Shown: positions 11,300 through 20,477 of the stretch, piece after piece
Layout: each line of letters starts with the position of its first letter
How positions within the stretch are numbered: position 1 is the first letter of the stretch
Source: Neoarius graeffei
Lineage: Eukaryota > Chordata > Actinopteri > Siluriformes > Ariidae
Direction: 5' to 3'
DNA length: 64,000 bases
NCBI RefSeq assembly: GCF_027579695.1
Contig: NC_083577.1
Span: forward strand, 32,539,198-32,603,197
Position numbers and translations under genes: made by a program
The notes under the pieces: generated by a model
The model's input: the letters and a program-made list of their open reading frames with translations, nothing else
Told to the model about the DNA's origin: nothing
Databases searched by the model: none

Positions 11300-11455
11300 A
11301 CTGGAGCAGGAGAATAAATTGGGCATGCCAGAGCAAGCATTGATGCTTGGCTGTTTTAAAAACTCTCAGGTTCTTTAACTTGGGTAAATTGCTGGCACAC
11401 TTACCTGCTTCATTCTGCAGAGTTGGCAGATTTGATCCATAGTTTCCCTTGTCTG
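11300..11455 (+). pseudogene. Left part of an old Gypsy pol fragment
   Basis: Just left of the sushi-type LTR the plus strand reads SAELADLIHSFPCLF. Across the target duplication this continues into SDTPGHTCMIEHDLKVGDV at about 16855. That is the region between protease and reverse transcriptase in fish Gypsy elements. The fragment belongs with 16853-18115 and shows that the younger element landed inside an older one. Confidence 0.6.
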
Positions 11456-12064
11456 TGTTAGGACTTGGACTTTGTTGGCCTCTAGAGGCCTCTATCATTC
11501 CTTTTTTGTTGTCATGTTTGTTTTGACTGCTAGAGGCCGCTATTGTTTCTGTGTGTTGTGTTTTGTTTTTCCATGTGCCTTGTGCCCCGCCTAGTCCTCA
11601 TTATTGTCACCTGTGTTCTATTTAGTTTGTGTATTTATACTCCCTCAGTTTGGCCTCTAATCACGGAGTCTTTTTGCTATGCTGTTTAGTGCTAGTTACC
11701 TCTGTCCCGTGTGCCTTGCCTATGCCCTTGTGTTCTTTGTATTTTTGCTTTCTTTTGGACTTTGTGGATTTTGTTTTTGACTTTTTGGATCTTCTGAGCG
11801 TTTGGATTTTTACCCCTTCTTTTCTGGCTATTGGCTTTTGTATTGACTTTGAACTTTTGGATTTTTTTATTTTTTCCCTTATATCTTCTGAGCGTTTTGG
11901 ATTATACCTTTTGGATTTTTTTTTGCATTGTAAATAAACTGTTTTTTGCTACTCTACTTTCACCTCACGCCTCTGCACTTGAGTCATTCCCCTGGTGGCC
12001 TAGTGGGGGTTTGCTGGATCACTACACCAGCGACCCGGGTTTGATTCCCAGCAAAACCCTAACA
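11456..12064 (+). repeat. 5' LTR of the sushi-type element (609 bp)
   Basis: The LTR starts TGTTAGGACTTGG and ends AACCCTAACA. A TATA-like TATTTATA (11632-11639) lies about 30 bases before ACGGAGTCTTT (11663-11673), the likely transcript start. A polyadenylation-type AATAAA lies near 11933. The 3' LTR is much shorter because about 330 bases are missing from it. Confidence 0.9.
11632..11673 (+). promoter_or_regulatory. LTR core promoter and predicted transcript start
   Basis: TATTTATA at 11632-11639 is followed 24 bases later by ACGGAGTCTTT. In the solo LTR the same arrangement is TATAAATA (63276-63283) and ACGGAGTCTTTTT from 63306, with the same spacing. The conserved start block is the one that pairs with the primer-binding site. 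Confidence 0.65.
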
Positions 12065-12065
12065 G

Positions 12066-12076
12066 AAAGACTCCGT
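12066..12076 (+). other. Primer-binding site of self-priming type
   Basis: One base after the 5' LTR, AAAGACTCCGT is the exact reverse complement of ACGGAGTCTTT at 11663-11673, the predicted first bases of the transcript. There is no TGG as expected for priming by a tRNA 3' CCA. Self-priming is established for Tf1 and proposed for the Tf1/sushi group. Confidence 0.7.
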
Positions 12077-12155
12077 TGTGACCGACTCAGCAGAGGCTTT
12101 ATCAACTGTCTACCCAGCCAACCTTCTGGCTGCTTTAACGCGCTTCGGAGCTACC

Positions 12156-13067
12156 ATGGACACTCATGGACGTACACTTGCAAGCCAATGTGAGGCCCTT
12201 GCTTGTCACGAGGTACTGCTTCAGCAAATTGGGAAAACCCTGGCACAGCTGACTCCTCTGCCTCCATCTCCTCCTCCTGGCCCTGTTCCTGCTCCACCAT
12301 CTGCTCCCTCTTCGCTGTCTCTTCCACCTCGCGAACCCTGCCTTCCTGCACCACAGAGGTATGACGGCAAGCACAGTGAGTGCCGAGAGTTCCTTACCCA
12401 GTGCCAACTCACCTTTGAGCTCCAGCCTACCACCTACACTACAGATCGCCGCAAGATTGCCTTTGTGATGACCTTGTTAGCTGTTAAGGCACGAGCTTGG
12501 GTAACAGCCATCTGGCAGCGACAGGGACCCGAGTGCTCTGATTTCAAGCTGTTTACGGAGGAGATGCTTTGTGTCTTCGACCAGGCGGACATCAGTAAGG
12601 ATGCAGCCAGGAAGCTCATGTCCATCCGACAGGGAGGAAGCGTGGCAGACTATGCCATCTCGTTCCAGATGCTCGCAGCAGTAAGTGGATGGAATGAGAT
12701 GGACCTTGTTTCAGCCTTCCACCATGGTCTGTCTGATCCCATCAAGGACGGTCTGGCCTCTGTCGGATGCCCAAGTGAGCTCGAAACACTGATCTCACAT
12801 GCCATTCGTCTTGACAACAGGATTAGAGAGCGCCGCCAAGTCCAGAGCTTCCCCGGCCTCACCGCCTCAACCTGGAGCCTATTTACCTCCTCCAGCGACT
12901 GTCTGGAGCCCATGCAAGTGGGCCGTACCTGTCTTTCCACATCTGAGAGGGAGCGCAGAAGGAGGGACAAGTGCTGCATCCACTGTGGCAAGCCTGGCCA
13001 CTTCCGAGCATCATGTCCTGAACTCTCGGGAAAAGGACCGCCCCGTCCAGCCGAGGGAGGGTTGTGA
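12156..13067 (+). CDS. Gag protein of the sushi-type element
   Basis: I chose the ATG at 12156 (context CTACCATGG). The frame is open back to 12078 but has no earlier ATG. The N-terminal region is coiled-coil-like ([21 protein letters not shown]), followed by a proline-rich linker. Then comes the retrotransposon-gag domain ([15 protein letters not shown] through [11 protein letters not shown]), and one CCHC knuckle, [15 protein letters not shown], near the C-terminus. The domain binds and packages element RNA in virus-like particles. The frame is intact to the TGA at 13065-13067. This family is the source of the mammalian PEG10/RTL genes. Confidence 0.88.
   Translation: MDTHGRTLASQCEALACHEVLLQQIGKTLAQLTPLPPSPPPGPVPAPPSAPSSLSLPPREPCLPAPQRYDGKHSECREFLTQCQLTFELQPTTYTTDRRKIAFVMTLLAVKARAWVTAIWQRQGPECSDFKLFTEEMLCVFDQADISKDAARKLMSIRQGGSVADYAISFQMLAAVSGWNEMDLVSAFHHGLSDPIKDGLASVGCPSELETLISHAIRLDNRIRERRQVQSFPGLTASTWSLFTSSSDCLEPMQVGRTCLSTSERERRRRDKCCIHCGKPGHFRASCPELSGKGPPRPAEGGL
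13028..13034 (+). promoter_or_regulatory. -1 ribosomal frameshift slippery site GGGAAAA
   Basis: GGGAAAA is placed G-GGA-AAA in the gag frame, the X-XXY-YYZ arrangement needed for -1 slippage, 30 bases before the gag stop. After a -1 shift the frame is open through 13064 into protease and reverse transcriptase. Sushi-ichi and PEG10 are known to use -1 shifting. A downstream pseudoknot was not tested. Confidence 0.7.
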
Positions 13068-16000
13068 CGGGGCCTGCCCTCTCTCCCGAACTTCCTGGCC
13101 AAGGACTCTGCATCCCGGTCTCCATCTCCTGGGGTGAGTCCGTCCACTCTTGCCAGGCCTTGTTAGACTCCGGGGCGGCTGGAAACTTTATGGATGTTCA
13201 CTTCGCCCAAAGAATCAATGTCCTGACTGCACCTCTTGAAGTCCCACTGTCTGTGTCTGCCCTGGATGGCCAAGCCTTAGGTGACGGAAGAGTCACCCAA
13301 GTTACTTCTCCAGTTTTTCTCCAGTCTCAAGGTCACAAAGAAGAAATATCCCTGCACCTTATTCATTCGCCAGAGTTCCCAGTCATTCTAGGCCTTCCCT
13401 GGCTTACCCGCCACAATCCTCATATAGACTGGGTAACAAGCCAGGTTGTGGAATGGGGTCCTGCATGCTATGCCTCTTGTCTGCTCTCCAGCTCTCCTGT
13501 GTCTTCTGCCGAGCCTCCTGATCTCACCGAGTTATCTCAAGTTCCCACAGAGTACTGGGATCTTAAAGAAGTTTTCAGCAAGAGTGGGGCTGCCATTCTT
13601 CCTCTGCACCGTGCCTACGACTGTGCCATCGACTTGCTTCCTGGGGCTACCCCTCCTCGCGGCAGACTGTTTTCCTTCTCTCAGCCAGAACGCAAGGCCA
13701 TGGAGGAGTACATCAAGGATGCCCTGGCCTCTGGGTTCATTCGACCCTCCACCTCACCCGCTGGTGCCGGCTTCTTCTTCGTCAGCAAGAAGGATGGGGG
13801 GCTCTGGCCGTGTATTGATTACAGGGGCCTGAACAAGATCACTGTGCGTAACCGCTATCCCCTTCTTCTGATGTCCACAGCGTTCGATCTGCTCCAAGGC
13901 GCTACTATCTTCACCAAGTTGGACTTACGGAATGCATACCACCTCATCCGCATCCGACAGGGAGATGAGTGGAAGACTGCCTTTAGCACCCCGTCAGGGC
14001 ACTATGAATACCAAGTGATGCCCTTTGGACTCACCAATGCGCCAGCTGTCTTTCAGGCCCTTATCAACGACGTCTTGAGAGACATGATCAACCTCAGAGG
14101 TGGAAAAACTGGATTGACAAAGTAAAAGTCCTGCTTAGGTTTTCCTTCTGCCTGTGCTCTTAACACAGGTGATTTCACCAATTAGCTCATCAACCTGGCT
14201 TAGGGGATGTGGTAATTAGGATCAGCTGGTTCATTGAATTGGCTGGAGCAAAAATGTGGCAGGGTTTTTACTTTCTGCACCCGGGTTTTTCCACCTCTGA
14301 TCAACCTATATGTCTTTGTTTACCTCGACGGCATTCTGATTTTCTCCAAGACCTTGCAGGAGCATCGCCACCACATCCGCCAGGTTCTCCAAAAGCTGCT
14401 ACAGAACAATCTGTTTGCCAAAGCCCAGAAATGTGAGTTCCATGTCCCCGAGGTCTCCTTTCTGGGTTTTATTGTACGAACGGGACAACTCCAGATGGAT
14501 CCGTCCGGGACTGGCCCACTCCCAAGTCCATTAAAGAAGTTCAGCGGTTCTTAGGGTTTGCTAACTTCTACCGCAAGTTTGTCAGGAACTTCAGTTCTGT
14601 AGCAGCGCCCATTTCGGATCTCACCAGAAAGACAGGTGGATCCTTTGTCTGGTCTCCTCAGGCGGAAAAGGCGTTCAGGGACCTCAAGCAATGCTTCTGC
14701 ATGGCACCCATTCTGGTTCTCCCGGACACTTCGCAACCATTCGTCGTCGAGGTGGACGCCTCGGACAGTGGCGTTGGCGCAGTCCTCTCTCAACATTCGG
14801 ATGGAAGGTTGCACCCCCGCGCATACTTCTCCCACCGCCTGAGCCCTGCGGAGTCCCGGTATGATGTGGGGGATCGGGAACTGCTCACAGTTAAACTGGC
14901 CCTTGAGGAGTGGAGGCACTGGCTGGAGGGAGCACAACATCCATTCCTGGTTTGGACAGACCACAAGAACCTGGAGTACCTCCAGCAAGCCAAGAGACTT
15001 AATCCACAACAGGCTAGGTGGGCCTTGTTCTTTAGCCGATTTAACTTCACCCTATCGTACCGCCCTGGCTCTAAGAACACCAAACCAGACGCACTTTCCA
15101 GGCTATTCTCGTCCAACAACAGGGAAAGTGAAGTTGGACCTATCATCCCTGTGTCCTGGATTGTGGCCCCTGTTCGCTGGGGTGTTGAGGAGGCCGTCCG
15201 ACAAGCTCAATGCCAGGACCCCAGCCCTGGGACGGGGCCACCGGGCCTCTTGTACGTCCCTCGTCAAGCCCGGGTCAAGGTTCTCCAGTGGGGTCACTCG
15301 TCCCCTCTCACCACCCACCCGGGAGCTCGGAGGACCCTGGACTTCTTGAGAAGACGCTTCTGGTGGCCAAGCATGGAGAAGGAAGTGAGGTCATTCGTCC
15401 TGTCCTGCGAGGTGTGCACCAGAAGCAAGAACTCACGACAGCATCCCCAGGGCCTCCTGCATCCTCTGCCCATTCCCCGGCGTCCCTGGTCCCACGTGGC
15501 AGTCGACTTCATCACGGGTCTTCCTGACTCACAAGGTAACACTGTCATTTTGGTTATCATCGACAGATTCTCTAAGGCCTGCCGCTTCATACCACTGTGC
15601 AAACTCCCTTCTGCTCTTGAAACTGCCAAACTTATATTTACCCATGTCTTCCAAATCTTTGGTCTCCCACAGGACATTGTCTCAGACCGGGGGCCCCAGT
15701 TCTCCTCCCGAGTGTGGCGCGGGTTCTGCAAACTCATCGGGGCCACTGCCAGCCTCTCTTCTGCGTTCCACCCCCAGTCCAATGGCCAGACTGAGAGGCT
15801 CAACCAAGACCTGGAAACCACCCTGCAAGGCCTGGTGATGGATAACCTGACATCATGGAGCACCTGGCTGCCATGGGCAGAGTACGCCCACAACACCCTG
15901 CAGTCATCGGCCACCAAGCTGTCGCCGTTCCAGTGCCAATTCGGGTTCCAGCCACCTCTGTTCCTGGACCAGGAGGAGGACGCTGGGGTGCCCTCGGTCA

Positions 16001-16626
16001 ACCAATATGTGAGACGGTGTCACAAGACCTGGAGCAAGGTCAGGAAGACCCTCATCCAGACCTCCAGGGCCAACCAGACTCAGGCCAACTGCCATAGAAG
16101 GCCTGCCCACGTTTTCCGCCCTGGGCAGCGGGTTTGGCTGTCCGCCAAGGACCTTCCGCTGTGGGTGGAGAACTGCAAGCTTGCTCCTCACTACATTGGC
16201 CTCTTCAAGGTGGTGCACAGGGTGAACCCTGTCGCCTACCGGCTCCAGTTGCCCCGGACTCTAAGGATCAACCCCACATTCCATGTTTCCCTGTTGCGGC
16301 CCGTACTGTCGTCCACGTATGCCCCTGCCCCTAGGAATCCCCCGCCCCCCCGCATCTTCCAGGGTCAGACTGTGTTCACTGTGCGCCGCCTGCTTGACTC
16401 CCGCCAGGTCCACGGTGGGCTCCAATACCTAGTGGACTGGGAGGGCTATGGCCCTGAGGAGTGCTGTTGGGTCCCCGCCCGGGACATTTTAGATAAAGAA
16501 CTTTGTCAGGACTTCCATTTGGCCCATCCCGAGCACCCTGGGAACGTCAGGAGATGCTCCTTGAGGGGGGGTCCTGTTAGGACCCCTTCTTACCCCTTCT
16601 TTTCTGGCTATTGGCTTTTGTATTGA
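13034..16626 (+). pseudogene. Pol polyprotein of the sushi-type element, broken
   Basis: Protease with [12 protein letters not shown] comes first (about 13160), then reverse transcriptase ([24 protein letters not shown]), RNase H (VEVDASDSGVGAVLS, from 14749), and integrase with an HHCC zinc region (near 15295-15420) and D-D-E residues (VAVDFITG, VSDRGPQF, QTERLN). A chromodomain (YLVDWEGYGPEECCWVP) ends the protein. The frame is broken by the MITE at 14095-14299, which brings a stop at 14123, and by a shift near 14490-14520. The active-site motif reads YLDG at about 14323 instead of YLDD. The frame from 14701 to 16626 is intact and ends just inside the 3' LTR. Confidence 0.88.
14095..14299. 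mobile_element. hAT MITE (Tol2-like ends) inserted in reverse transcriptase
   Basis: The ends are CAGAGGTGGAAAAAC and its mirror GTTTTTCCACCTCTG. They resemble the CAGAGGTG start of Tol2-type hAT elements. The 8-bp target duplication ATCAACCT is perfect (14087-14094 and 14300-14307). The insert plus duplication is 213 bases, a multiple of three, but it carries a stop codon. Confidence 0.9.
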
Positions 16627-16847
16627 CTTTGAACTTTTGGATTTTTTATTTTTTCCCTTATATCTTCTGAGCGTTTTGGATTATACCTTTTGGATTTTTT
16701 TTTTTTTGCATAGTAAATAAACTGTTTTTTGCTACTCTACTTTTGCCTCAGGCCTCTGCACTTGAGTCATTCCCCTGGTGGCCTAGTGGGGGTTTGCTGG
16801 ATCACTACACCAGCGACCCGGGTTCGATTCCCAGCAAAACCCTAACA
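16575..16847 (+). repeat. 3' LTR of the sushi-type element, internally deleted
   Basis: The first 10 bases match the 5' LTR start. The sequence then jumps to the part beginning CCCCTTCTTTTCTGGC, so the promoter and start block are missing (273 versus 609 bp). The remaining sequence is nearly identical to the 5' LTR, differing mainly in a T-run and scattered bases. Confidence 0.88.
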
Positions 16848-16852
16848 GTCTG

Positions 16853-18115
16853 TTTTCTGACACCCCTGGTCACACATGTATGATCGAACATGACCTTAAG
16901 GTTGGAGATGTTAAACCAATAAGAGGTTCTATTGGGTGAATGCTGGCAAACTGAAACCTCTAGATGGTGAGATCACTTGCATGCTGGAGAATGGTATAGC
17001 AGAACCCAGTTCCTCTACTTGGGCTTCTCCATGTTTACTTCTTAAGGCAGATGGTATGCTGTGCTTCTACATTGATTTTCACAAGGTCAATGTTACAAAG
17101 CCAGATTGTTTTCCCCTTGAGAATGGAAGACTATATAGACCAAGTGGCTCTGCAAAATTCATAAGCAAATTAGATCTTCTAAAAGGATATTGGCAAGTGC
17201 CATTGTCCAGCCGTGCATGTGAGATTGCCGTGTTTATAACATTCTAAAGGGTTGTATTCCTACTCCGTTATGCCGTTTGGGCTTCAGAATGCTCCTGCAA
17301 TGTTTCAGCATCTTATGAATCCTGTTATTGGTGACATGCAAGATGGTGCAGTGTACCTACATGTGGTGCTATATTCAGACATCTGGGACAGAATGTGGTG
17401 CTATATTCAGACTCATCTGCATCGTATGCAGGAACTTTTTACCTGTTTGGCAGAGAGGAGGCCCATAGTCAACTTTTCAGTGTGTTTGTAAGGGCAACTC
17501 TGACCTACCTTGGTCAGGTGGTGAGGCAGGTGCACCCAGTCAGTGCAAAAGTTCAAGCAGTTGAGCGGTTCCCAGTGCCAACAACTAAAGAACTGATGCA
17601 GTTCCTTGGCCTTGTGGGTTATCAAAAAAAGTTTCTATAAACTTTTTTCTACTGTTGTGGCACTTCTCATTAACTTAGGGAAAAGTTTGTTTGGTCTGCG
17701 CTTTGTCAGAATGCTTTTCAGCAGGTTAAAAGGCTTCTCTGCACTGGTCCTGGCCATGTTATGTTTTGACAGTTTGTTCAAGCTCTACATGGATGTTAGC
17801 CAGGAAGGTGCTGGGGCTATCTTCACACAGGAGGATGACCATGGCATAGACGAGCGTGTAAGCTTCTCAAATTAATTCTTGTCAGCTGAATTATTCAGTT
17901 GTTGAGGAGACTTTGGTGCTGATCTTGGCTTTGAGACATTTGATGTATATGTTGGTGGCAGTGCTCTAGTTGTCTTCACAAGCCACTCATTTCATAATTC
18001 TTTACATAGTCCAAACCACAGATTAATCAGATGGTCTCTCTACCTACAGTCCTATTGCCTGGATGTCTGTCACATCAAGGAAACTGACAACATGGTGGCA
18101 CACACTGTCTAGGGC
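16853..18115 (+). pseudogene. Right part of an old Gypsy pol fragment (RT to RNase H)
   Basis: The frames at 16936-17247, 17252-17491, 17395-17640 and 17606-17875 read as a decayed reverse transcriptase: MLENGIAEPSSSTWASPCLL, FISKLDLLKGYWQVPL, then SVMPFGLQNAPAMFQHLMN, AVERFPVPTTKELMQFLGL, and LYMDVSQEGAGAIF as the RNase H start. Several frameshifts and a short duplication around the active-site region (TGGTGCTATATTCAGAC twice, 17365 and 17398) break it. It is more like the non-chromodomain fish Gypsy group than the sushi-type element and is older. Confidence 0.78.
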
Positions 18116-18355
18116 TTCCCTGGTGTAACTGTCCTTTGTTCCTATTCCCTTCTTACCTCTCCCTATTCTCTTAAATTGCTTCTTAGGTGCACTGGTTGCT
18201 CAGTTGGGAAGTGGTAAAGTGGGTGCTGAGCTGTGAGACTGGGAAAGAATTTGGAAAAAGGAGCTGGGTAATGTATGTAGCTGGGTTTGTTTATATAGTT
18301 AGTTTTTTGCATCTTTCTATTCTTTTGAACTTTTTTTGAATTCCAGTTATTTATC

Positions 18356-19402
18356 AGACCCTCCAGGATTTCACGATGTTGCGATTTGCAACTTCAATGC
18401 AAATTCAACCAATCCCCGCGAATTCAGGGCGGTGTTGCAATTATATCCAATCACCGCAACTTTCCTGCAAATTTGACCAATTGTTGGTATCGTCTTGAGG
18501 TGACATCGACAAACTACCTTCCACCTTACTTCCAGTGTTGCCAGATTGGGCGGTTTCAAGTGCATTTTGGCGGGTTTTGAACATATTTTGGGCTGGAAAA
18601 CGTCAGCAGTATCTGGCAACACTGCTTACTTCCATGTATACGTTCAAGAGAAGCAGCATGTGCGAGTCAGTGTTTATATAGGCTTAAATTCTGTTACTGA
18701 AAGTGTGTTATGTTTACAGTGAAGGACTGTGTGCACGTTACATTATTTTTTACTTAATACAAGAAATTAATGGATGCCAACATTTTTGCCAAAATGGTAT
18801 TTTATTTTCCATTGTTTAGGCAGCTTCAGCATCATACTGTGAGATTCTGTTCAAATTGTTTTTTTTCTTCTATGAAGCCTGAGCCATTTATTTTATTAGT
18901 TTATAATTATTGTTTAATTTAGTCTTCAGGAGAGACTGCCTGCACACAGTACTAGTATTAATAGTTTTTTTTTTCTTACATGAAAGCTGAGGCATTTATA
19001 TTATATTTTAGGGTAACTTCATGTTGTGCTGTGAGGTTCTATGCACTTTAACTTTTGAACCAACAGGTGCATTTGGATAAGTAAAGCCTATTTTTCTGCA
19101 TTTCTGTAGTCCTGGTAATCTTTTATATTGGTAAAGTTGTTTATAGGACCATTTCTCAGTGTCTTTGTTTTTTTTTTTTAATCAATAGTTTTTCAGTAAT
19201 AACTTAATATTTAACATATCACTCAATTTTAATCACAAAAAGAGAAAATCGCAACAATTTCTCGCAACTTTCACTTCATGTAATCACAACAAAAACCTAA
19301 AAAACACTGCAACTTTCATCACAATTTTTTGGCAAACCACCCCGCAACATCAGACATTTTAGCCCACAACAATCACAAAAAAGGCCCACGAAATCCTGGG
19401 GG
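18356..19402. mobile_element. Non-autonomous DNA transposon with CCAGGATTTC ends
   Basis: CCAGGATTTCACGATGTTGC at the left is mirrored by CACGAAATCCTGG at the right. The inside carries repeated short words (CGCAAC, GCAACTTTC) near both ends and an AT-rich middle. I could not find a convincing target duplication. There is no coding sequence. Confidence 0.55.
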
Positions 19403-20477
19403 GACTGATTTATATAGTGAACAGGACTCTATTGGGGAGCCCTTTCTTGTGGGAGGGGGTGTGATGGTCTGCTGGCCTGTCTGCATTTGTATTCTGTGTT
19501 TCAGTAGGTGTGGCTCCAGCCCATCGTCAGAACCAAAGACACCTGGGCCTAGTGTCTCCATGCCTTTAAATCTGGCTTCTCCCTCATCCCAGTGGAGCTT
19601 TCTTTTCTCCATCACTACTTTATTTCATTATGTCTATATTGGTGTCTTGTTAGGATTACTTGTTTTGGCCTTAATATTGTGTCTGTTTTTTGTCATGGTT
19701 CTTGACATGACAATGTGAAAACATTTTCTTGTTGGCTCTGGTCATGACAATACATACACACACTTCCTATCAACATTCTTGAAGGCCAATACTAGCTTAC
19801 ATGTGGCAGTCCAGTTAGCTTCCAGATAGCATTAGCAAAGGCTGACACCAGCTTACCTGTGACTTGGTGCTGTTAGCATGGCAGTCCAGTTACCTTCTAT
19901 CTGGTGTCGTGTTAATGCAGTCAATTTACTTTTAAAATCAACAGCACAATCTGGCAGCCAAAATTCTCTCAGTCTTTCTGTTTTTAATGAAGCAAACCTC
20001 ATGGCCATGTTTGTAAACAAACGGTCAGTCACTGTTAGCAAGGTTTTATATCTCTGACATGTCTCTTTTTGTGTGTGTAGTTTTGGTAGCCTTTAAGTGT
20101 TCAGCATATCTTTTTAGTTTCAGTTTATTTATTTAGTACTTAAACCTAGCACTGGATTAACCTCATCTTCTCTTTTCCAGCCAACAAGGAAATGATTCTG
20201 CACATGCGGAGCAGAAAAGCTGTCATGGGATCTTCACATGAGCTCTGTGTTGTCTTGACAATGTGCAATATTATAACAATATTGCATGTTCATTCTCCAT
20301 TGGGGAGAGTGGTATAATACATGAAGGATAAGCAATATAATACTGCATGCCATCAATATTCCCACTAGAAGGGAATAGAATATGTATTTTTATTACATGG
20401 AAAAAGTGCCCTGTATTTATAATGGAGGATATTGCACTTGGTAATAGATAAATAACAAATATAAATATTGTGCAAGA
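19403..20477. other. Unassigned non-coding sequence
   Basis: No gene or RNA was recognised. Bases 19440-19740 resemble part of an LTR or an old promoter-like repeat but have no matching partner. The rest is AT-rich with short frames. Confidence 0.4.

Larger units (their letters stand above)
11456..16847 (+). mobile_element. Sushi-type Ty3/Gypsy LTR retrotransposon (chromovirus)
   Basis: The element is 5.4 kb long with a perfect 5-bp target duplication GTCTG (11451-11455 and 16848-16852). Both LTRs start TGTTAG and end CTAACA. It carries gag, then protease, reverse transcriptase, RNase H, integrase and a C-terminal chromodomain. Expression of pol appears to use a -1 shift at 13028-13034. A polypurine tract GAGGGGGGG lies just before the 3' LTR. 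It is inactive: a MITE (14095-14299), a frameshift near 14490-14520, a substituted catalytic aspartate and a deleted 3' LTR. A solo LTR of the same family is at 63117-63707. Confidence 0.93.

Noticed and set aside
11629-12193. Open frames over the 5' LTR
   Set aside because: They are T-rich hydrophobic translations of LTR promoter and terminator sequence and have no homologue-like motifs.
19329-19718. 129-codon frame with a hydrophobic end
   Set aside because: No recognisable domain, lies across a transposon end, and has no supporting splice sites.
19440-19740. Solo LTR
   Set aside because: Promoter-like order is suggestive, but no clear TG...CA boundaries, duplication or partner LTR could be found.
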